DNA of 64,000 nt from Perkinsela sp. pyNocScin1 (GCA_964019655.1 CAXHTR010000005.1:372001-436000); one strand, 5' to 3'. Shown: positions 8,562 to 18,782, numbered from the stretch's first letter. Made by a program: numbers and translations. The notes: generated from the letters alone by a model not told the origin.

Positions 8562-9416
8562 ATGGAGTTAAAATGTGCCGTATGTGAAACATTACTTACA
8601 AGTACTGTACAGGTGGCGAGTCATGTGAAACAGACCGGTCACACTGATTTTAACGAGGTTAGTGGCGGCAATAATGATGGGAAAGCTAGTGAGATCCCTC
8701 AGCAGGTCCAGCAAACGGAAGCTGCTGCAGAACCAAGTAGCACAAGCGAAAGTAAAGTGAGTAATACCCCTTCTGAGCTCCGGGAAAAGATCAAAGCTTT
8801 AAAATCTTCAAATGAAATAAAAGAGAAAACTGATAAATTCAATGCAGAAAAGAAGCGTATTCAAGAGGGCAAAGAGTTAGCTTTGCAAAACGAACGGCTT
8901 CTCAATGTACAGCGAGAGGTTCGGCGCAAGGAAATAGAGAAAGAGAAGGTTGAACAGAATCTTCATCGTGAAAAAATCATGATAGAAATAGAAACTGACA
9001 AGCTTGTTCGAAAAGGTATGGATCGCGATGCTGCTCGCAAAGCTGCAGAGCAGCAACTTCGAAAAGACCCAAAGCCTCATGGCCTTTCTAACGCACAACT
9101 TTCTTCCACAGCACAATCTCCAAAAGCAGATTCGAAATCACTTAGATCGTTGGAATTCCTCGAAGAAAATCGAGGGCAAGTGATATCCAATCTCAAGCAT
9201 ATCATTGAAAAGATATTAGAGTTTCCTTTCGAAAAGAAGTATAAGCGCCTTCGAGCGGGAAGTAAGATACTTCAGCCCATTCTTCAAGACCCCAAACTTT
9301 TGCACATTCTATCTGTATGTGGCTTTGAGCGTGAAGATGAGTACTATGTGGTTCACGGTGTCATTATTCCAAAGCTACAGCTCGCTCTCAAACACTTGGA
9401 GTCTTCTAACTTTTAG
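8562..9416 (+). CDS. Zinc-finger and PUB-domain protein, probable p97/VCP cofactor
   Basis: A 284-residue protein in three parts. At the N-terminus is a C2H2-like finger (Cys-x2-Cys near residues 5-8, His near 20 and 26) resembling the finger at the end of the OTU1/YOD1 deubiquitinase. A highly charged coiled coil follows (about 80-170), with a UBA-like patch (Arg-Lys-Gly-Met-Asp-Arg-Asp-Ala). The last 90 residues match a PUB/PUG domain, including a conserved Arg-x-Leu, a Lys-Lys-Tyr-Arg-like turn and a final Gly-Phe before hydrophobic strands. PUB domains bind the C-terminal tail of the p97/VCP segregase. A role in ubiquitin-dependent extraction or ER-associated degradation is inferred. No UBX domain is present. 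Confidence 0.7.
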   Translation: MELKCAVCETLLTSTVQVASHVKQTGHTDFNEVSGGNNDGKASEIPQQVQQTEAAAEPSSTSESKVSNTPSELREKIKALKSSNEIKEKTDKFNAEKKRIQEGKELALQNERLLNVQREVRRKEIEKEKVEQNLHREKIMIEIETDKLVRKGMDRDAARKAAEQQLRKDPKPHGLSNAQLSSTAQSPKADSKSLRSLEFLEENRGQVISNLKHIIEKILEFPFEKKYKRLRAGSKILQPILQDPKLLHILSVCGFEREDEYYVVHGVIIPKLQLALKHLESSNF

Positions 9417-9460
9417 TGTGTCTTCTGTGTATCTTCATGGCATACGATCACAGTATCATC

Positions 9461-9487
9461 GTTGTTTGGCTACTTCTACTTCACTAG
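9461..9487 (+). promoter_or_regulatory. Candidate spliced-leader acceptor for uL15m
   Basis: A T/C-rich stretch ends in an AG at 9486-9487, eight bases before the ATG at 9495. It lies inside the upstream extension of the frame that starts with TTG at 9462. This favours the downstream ATG as the true start. Confidence 0.5.
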
Positions 9488-9494
9488 CGCATTA

Positions 9495-10640
9495 ATGTTT
9501 CACACACCCGATCTGCTTCGCCCAGTCATATTTTCACCTGCGAGAGATAGAGCAATGCTCCCCTTCAATAAGATAACGCAGATGTTTCCTCTTATATACG
9601 AGAATAATTTGTCATTCAAAGCAGGCAGAGGGTTCCCATATTACCATGGGCCCCAGCCTGTCGACCCAGACAATCACCCGGCTCCTAATATCTCACGGTA
9701 TATGGTGACAGCGTCACGCATCCCATTTTATAGCCCGTTGGACCAGCAACTGTGTCCTTCGCTTATTCAGAAAACAACGTTGCGACCAACTGAGCAGTTT
9801 GTTGGCCCACGTGTTGGTGTCTACTTTCCGAGATTCGGTTGGGTCCGGCAAGGAACATCATGGCGCTTGGGGAAAGGTTACATCACCAAATATAAGCGTA
9901 AGCGGTATAATTACCTTGGAAAATGGCTAGAAGTCAACATGACACCCCGCTGGAAGGTCGCACCCCGTATCGGTGCATCGGGCCCCGGTGCTCGCTGGCG
10001 GGGTAGACTCATGTACACAAATTTACCAATAAAAAAGCTACTCTGGGCATTTGAAAACGGGTCTCTTAACCCGAACGAGCGAATCACGCTTTTCCATCTA
10101 GTAGAGGCAAAGGTACTTGCCCCATGGGAAGTTATTTGGCCAGGGGTCAAGCTTGTCGCTGAAGAGCTTGATACACTTCAAATCCCGATCCATATAGAGA
10201 TGCAGCAGGCCACATCAAAAGCCATAGAGCTCATTGAAAAGGCTGGTGGAAGCTTTACATGCACTTACATGAGCCCGCAGGGAATGTACGACGAGCTATT
10301 CCCGGAAGAATTTCCAATGTTTCACGACCAGCACCTTCCAGACCGACTCGCTTTCGAAAGTGCAAGCGCGAATCCAAAGAAGCGGGGTTACTTGACCAAA
10401 TGGTTGAACGAGTCATCGCAGTTTGCGAACCCAAGTTCAGGGCGAAGATACTCCCACTACGTGGAGCCACCGACCGGTCGAGACTTTCCCTCATCCATGC
10501 AAGAACACGACCGCGTGCGGCATCACCAAAAATGGCATCTTGGGCAGCCTGGAACTGGGACTGTACTACCTTGGCTTTCAGATAGGTCTAACACAAGACC
10601 TTTTTGCTCAGATGACGATTACCATGTTGATGCCGAGTAG
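9495..10640 (+). CDS. Mitochondrial large-subunit ribosomal protein uL15m
   Basis: A 381-residue protein resembling kinetoplastid uL15m, which is far longer than bacterial L15 (about 145). The core shows a Gly-Arg-rich segment with many Tyr, Arg and Pro residues, followed by the L15-like order: a region dictating 'x-Leu-Trp-Ala-Phe-Glu', a 'Val-Leu-Ala-Pro-Trp-Glu-Val' strand and a terminal helix ending in a Glu-Lys-Ala-Gly-Gly-Ser-Phe loop, which corresponds to the 'veaAGG' end of L15. A C-terminal extension of about 110 residues follows, also typical of kinetoplastids. The protein sits near the peptide exit region of the mitoribosome. The true start is taken as ATG 9495 rather than TTG 9462; an AG eight bases upstream supports this. 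Confidence 0.75.
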   Translation: MFHTPDLLRPVIFSPARDRAMLPFNKITQMFPLIYENNLSFKAGRGFPYYHGPQPVDPDNHPAPNISRYMVTASRIPFYSPLDQQLCPSLIQKTTLRPTEQFVGPRVGVYFPRFGWVRQGTSWRLGKGYITKYKRKRYNYLGKWLEVNMTPRWKVAPRIGASGPGARWRGRLMYTNLPIKKLLWAFENGSLNPNERITLFHLVEAKVLAPWEVIWPGVKLVAEELDTLQIPIHIEMQQATSKAIELIEKAGGSFTCTYMSPQGMYDELFPEEFPMFHDQHLPDRLAFESASANPKKRGYLTKWLNESSQFANPSSGRRYSHYVEPPTGRDFPSSMQEHDRVRHHQKWHLGQPGTGTVLPWLSDRSNTRPFCSDDDYHVDAE

Positions 10641-10728
10641 CTGTTGTGAATGCTGTTTATGCATGGGCTCAATATTGCAGTGGAAGTTCCTATCCTTATA
10701 TCATTTTATTCTCTTAATAAGCTGAGCT

Positions 10729-11958
10729 ATGCGCAAACGAACACTCTCTACTCAACAACAGTGCGATGTGTCAGGTGACCCTCAAGCGAATTTCGCACGC
10801 ATTAAGAGACTGAAAAAAAGTATAGATAAAGTAGAGATACGGAGTAAAGACATCACGGAATCGAAAATCAAGCCTGGTGGCACTAAAGATGAATATCTTT
10901 TAGCATTCCTCTGGTGGCTTTCACCTACGAGACACGAAAGCGATGTGCGCTTGTCATTATATCAGCAGTGCTTAGCATGCCTTCAGGCCGTTGATCACTC
11001 GGTAAAAATCAAAATTTTCGGGTCTTTTATGTACGGTGTTGGTACTCCATTGTCTGATCTAGACATGAATATTACAACAACTCACCCACAGCTGCGCTCT
11101 GTCCGCGGATTAAGCGCTATTCTCCAACGAACGCATGCTTTCTACGACTTTAAGGTACTACGCGCAGCAAAAGTACCCATCGTGAAATGCAAACATAAGC
11201 AAACTGGAGTTTCCCTCGACTTCACGATAAATAATGAATCAGGTGATAAAACGGGACAATGTGCAAAGCGGCTCCTAGATAGCCATCCAGCATCACGTGC
11301 TATAGTAGTTTTTGTCAAATACGTCTTACGCGCGAAGGGGCTTATGGATGTCTCTCAAGGTGGTATATCATCGTTTGCCCTCTGCCTACTCGCAGTTTCT
11401 TTCCTGCAGACGGCACCAGAGTCGTCTAGCTTTGTAGAAACATTAGTAGGGTTCCTGTATCACTACGGCTACGCGTTTGTACACGCTTCTATGGGTATCA
11501 ACATAAACGCAGCACACAGCACAGCGAAGCCTGCTGATGTAGCTGCGGAAGTCCTGTATGTTCTGGACCCGACAAATGCAAGTAACAATGTCACCAAGGC
11601 GTGCCGCCTCTTTTCCAAGATACAAAATGCATTTCGTGACATGCATAAAAGTCTGCGATCATTTCTTCGTCAAAAAGGGTCTGTATCAGCGCAAACTCAT
11701 CACTATTTTCCCTTGCCAGATAAGCATTTCGTCAAAAAACGCGAGGATGTTAACCGGTTTCCTCCATCTACAGTCGATTACGGGTTAAAGCAAATGCTCG
11801 ACCAGCGGAATTTTCTGACACACATATGCTCAAAGAAGTATCTGAAGTTCTATCGTTCAATTTCAGAGAAATTCATTTTTCAGAAAGGACATGATAGACC
11901 GACGCAATCCAAGATAGAGGGAGCTGGACGGGCACAAAAGAAAGTTCTTGCTGCGTGA
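10729..11958 (+). CDS. Non-canonical poly(A) polymerase, TRF4/PAPD5-like nucleotidyltransferase
   Basis: A 409-residue DNA polymerase beta-type nucleotidyltransferase. The helical turn Gly-Ser (in Phe-Gly-Ser-Phe, about residues 101-104) precedes the catalytic Asp110-x-Asp112, and the third carboxylate is Asp164 (Leu-Asp-Phe). The central PAP-associated domain (about 185-300) has the usual 'Val-Lys-Tyr-x-Leu-x-x-x-x-Leu' and 'Gly-Gly-Ile-Ser-Ser-Phe-Ala' helices of TRF4/PAPD5. Such enzymes add short tails that direct nuclear RNAs to the exosome as part of TRAMP. Mitochondrial or cytosolic TUTases share the fold, but the overall shape is nearer TRF4, and no finger insertion or presequence is present. 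Confidence 0.75.
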   Translation: MRKRTLSTQQQCDVSGDPQANFARIKRLKKSIDKVEIRSKDITESKIKPGGTKDEYLLAFLWWLSPTRHESDVRLSLYQQCLACLQAVDHSVKIKIFGSFMYGVGTPLSDLDMNITTTHPQLRSVRGLSAILQRTHAFYDFKVLRAAKVPIVKCKHKQTGVSLDFTINNESGDKTGQCAKRLLDSHPASRAIVVFVKYVLRAKGLMDVSQGGISSFALCLLAVSFLQTAPESSSFVETLVGFLYHYGYAFVHASMGININAAHSTAKPADVAAEVLYVLDPTNASNNVTKACRLFSKIQNAFRDMHKSLRSFLRQKGSVSAQTHHYFPLPDKHFVKKREDVNRFPPSTVDYGLKQMLDQRNFLTHICSKKYLKFYRSISEKFIFQKGHDRPTQSKIEGAGRAQKKVLAA

Positions 11959-12032
11959 GAGCATGAAGAAATGTCCGCGAAATCTCACAGTCATGGTATA
12001 GCTGTGTTTTTTTGTAATTCTTGTATAATACA

Positions 12033-15000
12033 ATGGCTTTTGAGCTTCCCCGCGATGGAACTCCCGCATCCAAAATAAACACAGAAGATCTCTTTCTTAC
12101 ACCGCCATCCTCACAGAAAGTAGCGTACTCGCAAGCTCCTGCTTCGGACCGCAAGCCTAGTCAGCAAGCGCCACCGAAAACGCACGAACCTCGAGATGAG
12201 GAGGCTCGGAAGCAAGAGCTTCGGATTAAGCGGCTTGAGCTGGAGAACGAGCGCCTTAAAAATCAAATCAATGAGAAAATTAATACACGGCTTGAGGATG
12301 CGAATGAAAGGAAGCGCCAACGAGATGAAGCACAAATGCACGGGCGTCGAAACAATCACGAGGCTTACGTACTTCTCAAAGATGAGCGAGCCAAGAACGA
12401 CTCTCTTCAAGAGAATATACGGCGACTCGATGCTGAACGAGCAACGCTGCAACGCAAGGTGGATACCATTTCGTCAGACCACGATGATGTCATCCGAAAA
12501 AATCGTGATCTCGAGCGGATGGTCAGAAGCGCAGTTGAAGAACAGCAGCACGCCACGCAGCAAGTTGCCGATATAACAGCACAAAGCGCGGACCTTCGGC
12601 AACAGATTCAGAAGCTCACTGAAGACAACCGACTTGCAAATGTTCGTGTGGCCTCGCTTGAACAAGAAGCTAGTCAGAATCGCAGCGAGTTTGAGCGCTC
12701 ACAAACTGTGCAAAAAAGTCTTGTTGACGAGCTGACTGAAGCGCGAATGGGTGGTGTCAAAGCAAACGAGCTTAACGTCCGATTACAAAAAACACTCTCG
12801 ATTCTGAATGAAAAAACGAAGGATAATTTGTCATTGACGGAGCAAATCACTAAAGTTACAGCGGATTGTGCGGAGCAAAAGAAAATAATTGATGCGCTCA
12901 CCGACGATGTACAGGCCCGTGAAGCGGAAGTTTCAAGTCTGGCAGCGGAGAAAATGACGAAAGAGCGCGATCTGACAGACGAGCGCAAAGAAGTAAAGGC
13001 CCTTCAAAACGAAATTGCACAACTTCTTCAGGATTGCACTGAAAAGGACAAAATCATCACAGAGAAAGAAAGGGCCGTCACCGAGAGCCAAGCAGAAGTT
13101 GGCTTGTATCAAGCAGAAATTGAATCAGTTCGTGGAGAGATCGACAAGAGAATTGGAAGCGCTGACCAACTGAAGCGTCAGAAAGAGAGTCTCGAGGAGC
13201 GACTTGCTACAGTACAGCGCGAATTTGACACACTCAGAGGATCGCTTGAGAGCAGAGAAGCACAGGTTGAAAATTTCAGGGATGAGAATCGCACACAGGG
13301 AGGAACCATAGCCACATTACAGAGTGATGTTCGCCACTATCGTGAAGAGATCGAGAGGCTTAATGCACGGCTAGATGACCGCAACCAAACGATCCAGGAG
13401 CAACGAGAGAAGCTTGATGATATGAACGGCGAAGTTGCTGATCTTCGCGCTCGGCGGAGCGTCGCTGCGAAAACTCTCGATGAGGAAAAGCTTGCAAAGA
13501 ACAACATCGAGGCGCAGTGTATCGACCTTAAACATGAGGTAGAGTACAAAGCGGAGAGTTTGCAAAAGCTAGAAGCGAAAATTCAAATTCTTACCGAGAA
13601 TCTTGCGAAAGCAGAGGCATTAGTGGATGTCAAAGAGCAGGAGCGTGCGGAAGCTCGTCGCCGTTTGGACTTTGCAGAGTTCCAGCAGGGTGACAAAGAG
13701 GCAAAGATTAAAAGCATGCAGGCGCAGCTGGATCAGACATTGGGGGATCTACAATCTGCAACATCAGCGAGTTCGCGTCTTGAAGCAGAATTACGTGAGA
13801 TGAAATCTATGATAAACGATAGACAAGTGACCATTGACTCACTGCGAACAGATCTTATAGACACACAGAGATCACGTGAAGTCTTGCAGGACTCGCTTGC
13901 GAATGCCGAGCATAAAGCTGTGGATTTATCAGCACAGCTAGAGCAGCGTCAGACTGCTCAGGATGCAGAAGCATATAGACGTCAAGTTCTGCAGGAAAAA
14001 TACGAAGTTGACCTTTCATCGCTTCGTAAAGCGCTTGAACTTAGTGAGGCCACCTGCGTGACATATCGAGAAAAGGCAGCAGAGCTACATGAGAGCTACG
14101 AAAAGCTTCAAATTGAGTCTGCACGCAATGCACAGCGAGCACAACTTTTTGAAAAAGAAATACTTTCTCTTGAGGGAATCGGCGAACAACTACAGTTGCA
14201 GAAAGAGAAGCATATAAAGGAGCTAGAGGCTTTACAAGCAGCTAATGAAGAGCTTGAACAGCGGCAAACAGACTCTGCACGACAACTCCACCGACTTATG
14301 AAGGATCTTCGCGACGCAAACGCAGAGACAATGGATGTTATCAAGTGGCGTGACGAGGAGCGTGCAGCGCACGACGATCTCAAACGTGAGTTTACAAATC
14401 TCCAGAAGGAATCAACAGAAGAGATCCTAGAGCTCAAAAATCTTGTGGCGGAGAACAAGACCGCTGCACAAAACGCTACGCATCAGCTACAGAACGCCAT
14501 GCGCGAGTGTGGTGCGCTTGGCAGAAATCTTCAGCAAAAGGAAGAAGAGCTTCGCGAGAACCAAATTGCAATGGGCAATAGTCGTGAAGAGCTGATGTAT
14601 CTCCAAAATGACCACAAAGCATTGAAGAATTCACATGAAAGAGCAGAGTCGGAAATCTCTGAAATCCGCCATCTCTTGAACATCGCGCGCAATGAAGCAG
14701 CCGCGCACAAAGAAAAGAACGGCGATCTCGCAAAGAAAATACATACAAACTCGGAGAATCTGGCTAGTGTAGAGCAGCAAAACTCGCAACTCAAGGAATC
14801 AGTGCTGAAATTAAAAGAAGATATACGAGAAGCGAAGAGCGATCATGAGAGCTTGAAAGATGACTATGAGTCTCTTCGTAGTAAGTATAGAGCGCTGAAA
14901 GAGAACGAGCAAAGCGCACGAGAGAGCATCAGCTTAAAAGAGCAGTCCATTGAGAACTTGAGCAACAAGCTCAAGGCAGAGCAGAAGCAATCGAACCAAC

Positions 15001-15461
15001 AGAAATTATATTACGAGCACATTGTACATAAGCTGCAGCTCAAACACGAAGAAGATAAGCAGGAAGCATCTAAGCTCAATCAGAATGTCAAGACACTTCG
15101 TACAGAGCACATAGCTGAGAGTGAAAAAGTGCGCCGCCTTGAGAACCAGCTGAATAACTCAAATGCAGCTGTTGAGTCCAAGACAGCACAGCTTATGGCA
15201 GAACGTGACATGTACATCAAGAAATACCACAGTGCTTGCTTCAGAAACCTTCAAGTTGAACGAGAATGCCATGAAGCACAAAAAAATTATCTCAACGAAT
15301 ACGAATCGTTCGATCGACTCAAGATAAACAATGAATCCCACCTGCAGAAAGTCAAAGAGCGTATCATCGAGCGAGAAGACAAATTTCGAGAAGCTCTTGT
15401 GCGCGAACGCAAACGAGCTGAGGCTGCTGAAGAGAAACTGCGGAGCTTTAATTCGAGATAA
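12033..15461 (+). CDS. Very long coiled-coil protein
   Basis: A 1142-residue protein that is almost entirely coiled coil after a Ser/Pro/Gln-rich disordered head of about 55 residues. Heptads run from about residue 60 to the end, rich in Glu, Lys, Gln, Arg and Ala with few aromatics. The last 60 residues, with Tyr-His-Ser-Ala-Cys and Arg-Glu-Lys-containing helices, may be a distinct tail. Proteins of this kind serve as cytoskeletal, centrosomal, Golgi or nuclear scaffolds; the tail faintly recalls CEP135/BLD10-type proteins, but this is not enough for a name. The frame opens at TTG 12021; the first ATG is 12033. Confidence 0.7.
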   Translation: MAFELPRDGTPASKINTEDLFLTPPSSQKVAYSQAPASDRKPSQQAPPKTHEPRDEEARKQELRIKRLELENERLKNQINEKINTRLEDANERKRQRDEAQMHGRRNNHEAYVLLKDERAKNDSLQENIRRLDAERATLQRKVDTISSDHDDVIRKNRDLERMVRSAVEEQQHATQQVADITAQSADLRQQIQKLTEDNRLANVRVASLEQEASQNRSEFERSQTVQKSLVDELTEARMGGVKANELNVRLQKTLSILNEKTKDNLSLTEQITKVTADCAEQKKIIDALTDDVQAREAEVSSLAAEKMTKERDLTDERKEVKALQNEIAQLLQDCTEKDKIITEKERAVTESQAEVGLYQAEIESVRGEIDKRIGSADQLKRQKESLEERLATVQREFDTLRGSLESREAQVENFRDENRTQGGTIATLQSDVRHYREEIERLNARLDDRNQTIQEQREKLDDMNGEVADLRARRSVAAKTLDEEKLAKNNIEAQCIDLKHEVEYKAESLQKLEAKIQILTENLAKAEALVDVKEQERAEARRRLDFAEFQQGDKEAKIKSMQAQLDQTLGDLQSATSASSRLEAELREMKSMINDRQVTIDSLRTDLIDTQRSREVLQDSLANAEHKAVDLSAQLEQRQTAQDAEAYRRQVLQEKYEVDLSSLRKALELSEATCVTYREKAAELHESYEKLQIESARNAQRAQLFEKEILSLEGIGEQLQLQKEKHIKELEALQAANEELEQRQTDSARQLHRLMKDLRDANAETMDVIKWRDEERAAHDDLKREFTNLQKESTEEILELKNLVAENKTAAQNATHQLQNAMRECGALGRNLQQKEEELRENQIAMGNSREELMYLQNDHKALKNSHERAESEISEIRHLLNIARNEAAAHKEKNGDLAKKIHTNSENLASVEQQNSQLKESVLKLKEDIREAKSDHESLKDDYESLRSKYRALKENEQSARESISLKEQSIENLSNKLKAEQKQSNQQKLYYEHIVHKLQLKHEEDKQEASKLNQNVKTLRTEHIAESEKVRRLENQLNNSNAAVESKTAQLMAERDMYIKKYHSACFRNLQVERECHEAQKNYLNEYESFDRLKINNESHLQKVKERIIEREDKFREALVRERKRAEAAEEKLRSFNSR

Positions 15462-15715
15462 GCAAGCGAGTATCTTTTGATCAAGATTAGCCAAACGGTG
15501 AAATAATGGAGCCATCAAAATGACCTGTTTTATCTTCGGCGTTGTGGCATATTCTACTCATATTCACTAGTACGTAAAATTTAAATGTGCTAACGGGTCT
15601 TGATATTATGCATGCTCGCTCTTAAGTAGTAGTGATAGGCGAATAAATATAGTTTTTGAGACATCCGCATGTAAGCGCTTGGCCTCTGCACAAGTATATG
15701 TTTCTGTAGACTTCA

Positions 15716-17086
15716 ATGCTCGAAGCCTCGCAGCTTTTTGTTCTATCACCACGCGGTGACAAGCTATTGTGGAAAGACTTTCGGCAACAAATCATGCAGC
15801 ACACTGATGAAATTTTCTTCAGAAAGTATCGACTTTGGGACGACGGAACAGAATCCGGAAAAAATATGGGTGTGGCCGACTGCCCGCCTATTTTTGTGCA
15901 TGACAACGTGTATTACGCACACATCGTTAAGAACCAAATGATTTTTGTGGTCACGACTGTGGAAAAGCATGCACGAATTTCGCTCCTCATTGAAGCTCTA
16001 AATCGCTTTGCTCGAATACTCAAAGACTTCATTGGAGTTCTCAATGAAGAAACACTGAAGCAAAATATCTTGCTTGCATATGAAGTACTCGAGGAATTCA
16101 TACAGTTCGGCTTCATTCGTGAGCCAGCCACAGAGCGCCTTATTCCGTACATTCATAGCGACCCTGTTACACCACCGAAGCCAGAGCAAAATACGCTTCA
16201 ATACCTAAAAAATGCCATCCCGTATAACCCTTTTTCCGATAAAAAAGATGCTATCGATCAGCAAGCATCTGTACTTGTTGCGAAGAACCAACATAAAAAT
16301 GAATTGTTTATCGACTTGATCGAGCGCATCAACGTTGTTTTCAATGCAAAAGGAAACGTCCAATCAAGTGATATTGTTGGAAGTATTGTTCTTAAGAGTT
16401 TTCTCATGGGCTCGCCCGTTGTTACCCTCGGGCTCAATGAAGACATAACTTTGCAAGACGATGGGTCTTCCCTCCGATACGGCGGAAAAACAATTGACGC
16501 TTTTAATCTGCATGAGTGTGTTGATGCTGGGATTTTCGAGGCAAGTACAGCCTTTTCCTTCCGGCCCCCGCTGGGAGAGTTCATTCTCATGAACTACTCG
16601 ATCAGCGCGACCTACAATGTTCCGTTTCGGATTTTTCCAACTATCAAACAAATCGGATCACACCGAATGCAAATAACGCTTATCATTCACTCAGATTATA
16701 CCGCAGATATCACAGCAGAAGATGTTCGTGTACGACTGCATTTGCCCATGGACACCACAACTGCCATCGCGGAGCTTGGTAAAGAGGGTACTGGAGAAAC
16801 GACAGAGTTCACTTCATCTGACCCCATGATGACGTGGCACATTCCAAAATTTATTGGAAAGCAAGATTGTCGCGCTATTATTCGATTTTCCACGATTGAG
16901 CCCGTGTCCGATGGCACCATGTACGATATAGGCCCGATTTCTATGACATTCGAGATTCCAAATCTCAACCTCAGCTCGCTTCAAGTTCGCAACCTCCGCA
17001 TCCAGGAGCGCACAAAGTCATACTCTCCGACTAGATGGGTGCGCCATATTACGAAAGGGGTAAATTACATCTATAGAATGACGTGA
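15716..17086 (+). CDS. AP-4 adaptor complex, mu subunit
   Basis: A 456-residue clathrin-adaptor medium chain. The N-terminus (Ser-Gln-Leu-Phe-Val-Leu-Ser, then Gly-Asp-x-Leu followed by Lys-Asp-Phe-Arg) is the longin domain of mu chains and is closest to mu4. The longin part runs to about residue 145. A linker leads to the mu homology domain (about 190-456), with the Asp-Leu-Ile-Glu-Arg strand near its start, Pro-Pro-Leu-Gly-Glu-Phe near residue 282 and a terminal Arg-Trp-Val-Arg strand. The mu subunit recognises tyrosine-based sorting signals. AP-4 acts at the trans-Golgi, mostly without clathrin. Length is normal. AP-1/AP-2/AP-3 mu remain possible, but the longin start favours mu4. Confidence 0.75.
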   Translation: MLEASQLFVLSPRGDKLLWKDFRQQIMQHTDEIFFRKYRLWDDGTESGKNMGVADCPPIFVHDNVYYAHIVKNQMIFVVTTVEKHARISLLIEALNRFARILKDFIGVLNEETLKQNILLAYEVLEEFIQFGFIREPATERLIPYIHSDPVTPPKPEQNTLQYLKNAIPYNPFSDKKDAIDQQASVLVAKNQHKNELFIDLIERINVVFNAKGNVQSSDIVGSIVLKSFLMGSPVVTLGLNEDITLQDDGSSLRYGGKTIDAFNLHECVDAGIFEASTAFSFRPPLGEFILMNYSISATYNVPFRIFPTIKQIGSHRMQITLIIHSDYTADITAEDVRVRLHLPMDTTTAIAELGKEGTGETTEFTSSDPMMTWHIPKFIGKQDCRAIIRFSTIEPVSDGTMYDIGPISMTFEIPNLNLSSLQVRNLRIQERTKSYSPTRWVRHITKGVNYIYRMT

Positions 17087-17167
17087 AAGGGCATCCCAGC
17101 TCTACTCCTAGAATATTCATCAGCTTCATGGGTTTTGCAATTAACTTCTTTGTTTCAATGACAGTTA

Positions 17168-18094
17168 ATGCATAGGCATTGTGGAGTGCTTTACACAGAT
17201 TTCTTTCGTATCAGTAAAGCCGGGGTCGTGGAGTCGAGGACTGTGCCCAGCATGCTGTGGTATAGCTTCCGGTATGCTTCTAGACGGTCGGGAACCAACA
17301 CAGATTATGATTTGCCAAGAACACCTGAAGGCAAGAACCCGTACGATGTCTTTAACATCGATGTAGTAACTTCAACCGAAAAATCCATTGCCAAGCGATA
17401 CAAGCAGCTTGTAATTAATAACCATCCGGATCGCCCAGGGGGGAGCACGACAAAAATGCAAGAAATCAATGAAGCGAATAATATACTTCGCCGGCATCAT
17501 AAGCGATACCAAGAGGCCGTGATTCGCGGGAAGAGCCAACATCCCAGTCAAAAAGGGGACAGCTTTGAGTACGAGCAGCGGAGGGATTTTCACAAAGAGA
17601 AAATTCGAACGACAGGTGGTGTTCCCGGGGCATCGAACCATATGGGTCCCACTGTTCCCTGGAAAAAGTATAAGCAGAGGAAAACACATGCAGTCGATGT
17701 GATGATTAATCGATATGCTTTTGCATGCAAGCAGGGCCTCTGGATGCGGAAGCATAGGAACCTCGTTCAGCTTATTGCGCGGGAAAGATGGCTCATTCAA
17801 GGTTTCATTTCAAACTTGCGAAGCGAAGCGCAGGAGAGGAAGCGACACATCGAACAGACCAAAAAAGCAGCTCAGGTGGAAATTGATGAGTTTCATAAAG
17901 ATATTGAAGAGGCGTTAAACAGCGCCTTTGCTATGACAACCAAGGCAGCTGAGCGGAAAATGAAGATTCAGAAAATATCAGTAGCCATTCGCATATGCTT
18001 GCTGCTTATTGCCATGCTTGTGGTGTACGATAGACTTTACATCAACCCATTCATCAGAAATTCGTTCGGGCGAATGTACAAAGATGCCATTTAA
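17168..18094 (+). CDS. J-domain membrane protein
   Basis: A 308-residue DnaJ-like protein. The J domain spans about residues 56-105, with the HPD motif at residues 86-88 that stimulates Hsp70 ATPase activity. The N-terminus is basic with Ser and few acids and may be a mitochondrial presequence; a second Met at 17252 (residue 29) would remove the odd leader. A long charged helix (about 195-270) is followed by a single membrane helix near residues 272-292. The layout differs from Pam18, where the J domain is C-terminal, so it is probably a lineage-specific J protein, perhaps of the mitochondrial inner membrane. The partner is unknown. Confidence 0.7.
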   Translation: MHRHCGVLYTDFFRISKAGVVESRTVPSMLWYSFRYASRRSGTNTDYDLPRTPEGKNPYDVFNIDVVTSTEKSIAKRYKQLVINNHPDRPGGSTTKMQEINEANNILRRHHKRYQEAVIRGKSQHPSQKGDSFEYEQRRDFHKEKIRTTGGVPGASNHMGPTVPWKKYKQRKTHAVDVMINRYAFACKQGLWMRKHRNLVQLIARERWLIQGFISNLRSEAQERKRHIEQTKKAAQVEIDEFHKDIEEALNSAFAMTTKAAERKMKIQKISVAIRICLLLIAMLVVYDRLYINPFIRNSFGRMYKDAI

Positions 18095-18166
18095 AAGCCA
18101 CGCAGTACTAAATGGATCCCCCGCGAGGGTCTTCTATAGCTTATCTTTCTCAAATGTTAACTATAA

Positions 18167-18544
18167 ATGGCATCGCGAACGGGCGCCGCAAGCTCAGCAG
18201 GGCTCTTTTCACCAACGCGTTTTGGAAAGTTTGCCAAAACAAAGGTTTCCACCGCGGACAAAGAGTTTATGCGTTTATCAAGCCAAGAATTCATAGTAAG
18301 TGACAAGGACCGTACTAAAAAGTACTCTTTGTGTAGAAAATGTGGAATGACGCGTATGACAGTAAACTGGGACGTCGTGCCGAGTGCTCGTGTGGGTCTA
18401 TATGGGGAGTGTAGGAATGGCCTCGATTACCGCCATCATAACTGGATCGATATTAGGGGCAGCGACTTTCAAGCATTGAAAAATATGGATTGCCGGGACA
18501 GACTCAACCATTACATTTTCGATCTACAGGAGAAGGAAGAATGA
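18167..18544 (+). CDS. Small cysteine-containing protein, unknown
   Basis: A 125-residue protein with a basic, Ser/Ala-rich N-terminus that could be a mitochondrial presequence. A Cys-x2-Cys pair (Cys-Arg-Lys-Cys) in the middle is followed by single cysteines about 45 residues downstream and later, so a zinc-binding fold is possible. The C-terminus is acidic. It lies 73 bp after the J-protein gene in the same direction. I do not recognise the family. Confidence 0.55.
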   Translation: MASRTGAASSAGLFSPTRFGKFAKTKVSTADKEFMRLSSQEFIVSDKDRTKKYSLCRKCGMTRMTVNWDVVPSARVGLYGECRNGLDYRHHNWIDIRGSDFQALKNMDCRDRLNHYIFDLQEKEE

Positions 18545-18782
18545 TCAGGTCAGCACAAGTTTTGATGCATCTAAATAATTATTGCAGTGTGCTGTGTGGC
18601 ATTGTACCGACTGCCGTCTCTGGAAAAGGCACTGTTCCGGCTGCATTTATGCTGTTGGCATGCGAATGAAATCATTTAAGTATTTTTAATGTTCTGGGAC
18701 ACTACGATGGAGTTCGCTTTCAATGAAATATATAAACTTAATAACTTGATTGATTTTTCGTGTCATCTGAGATTGGACAGTA

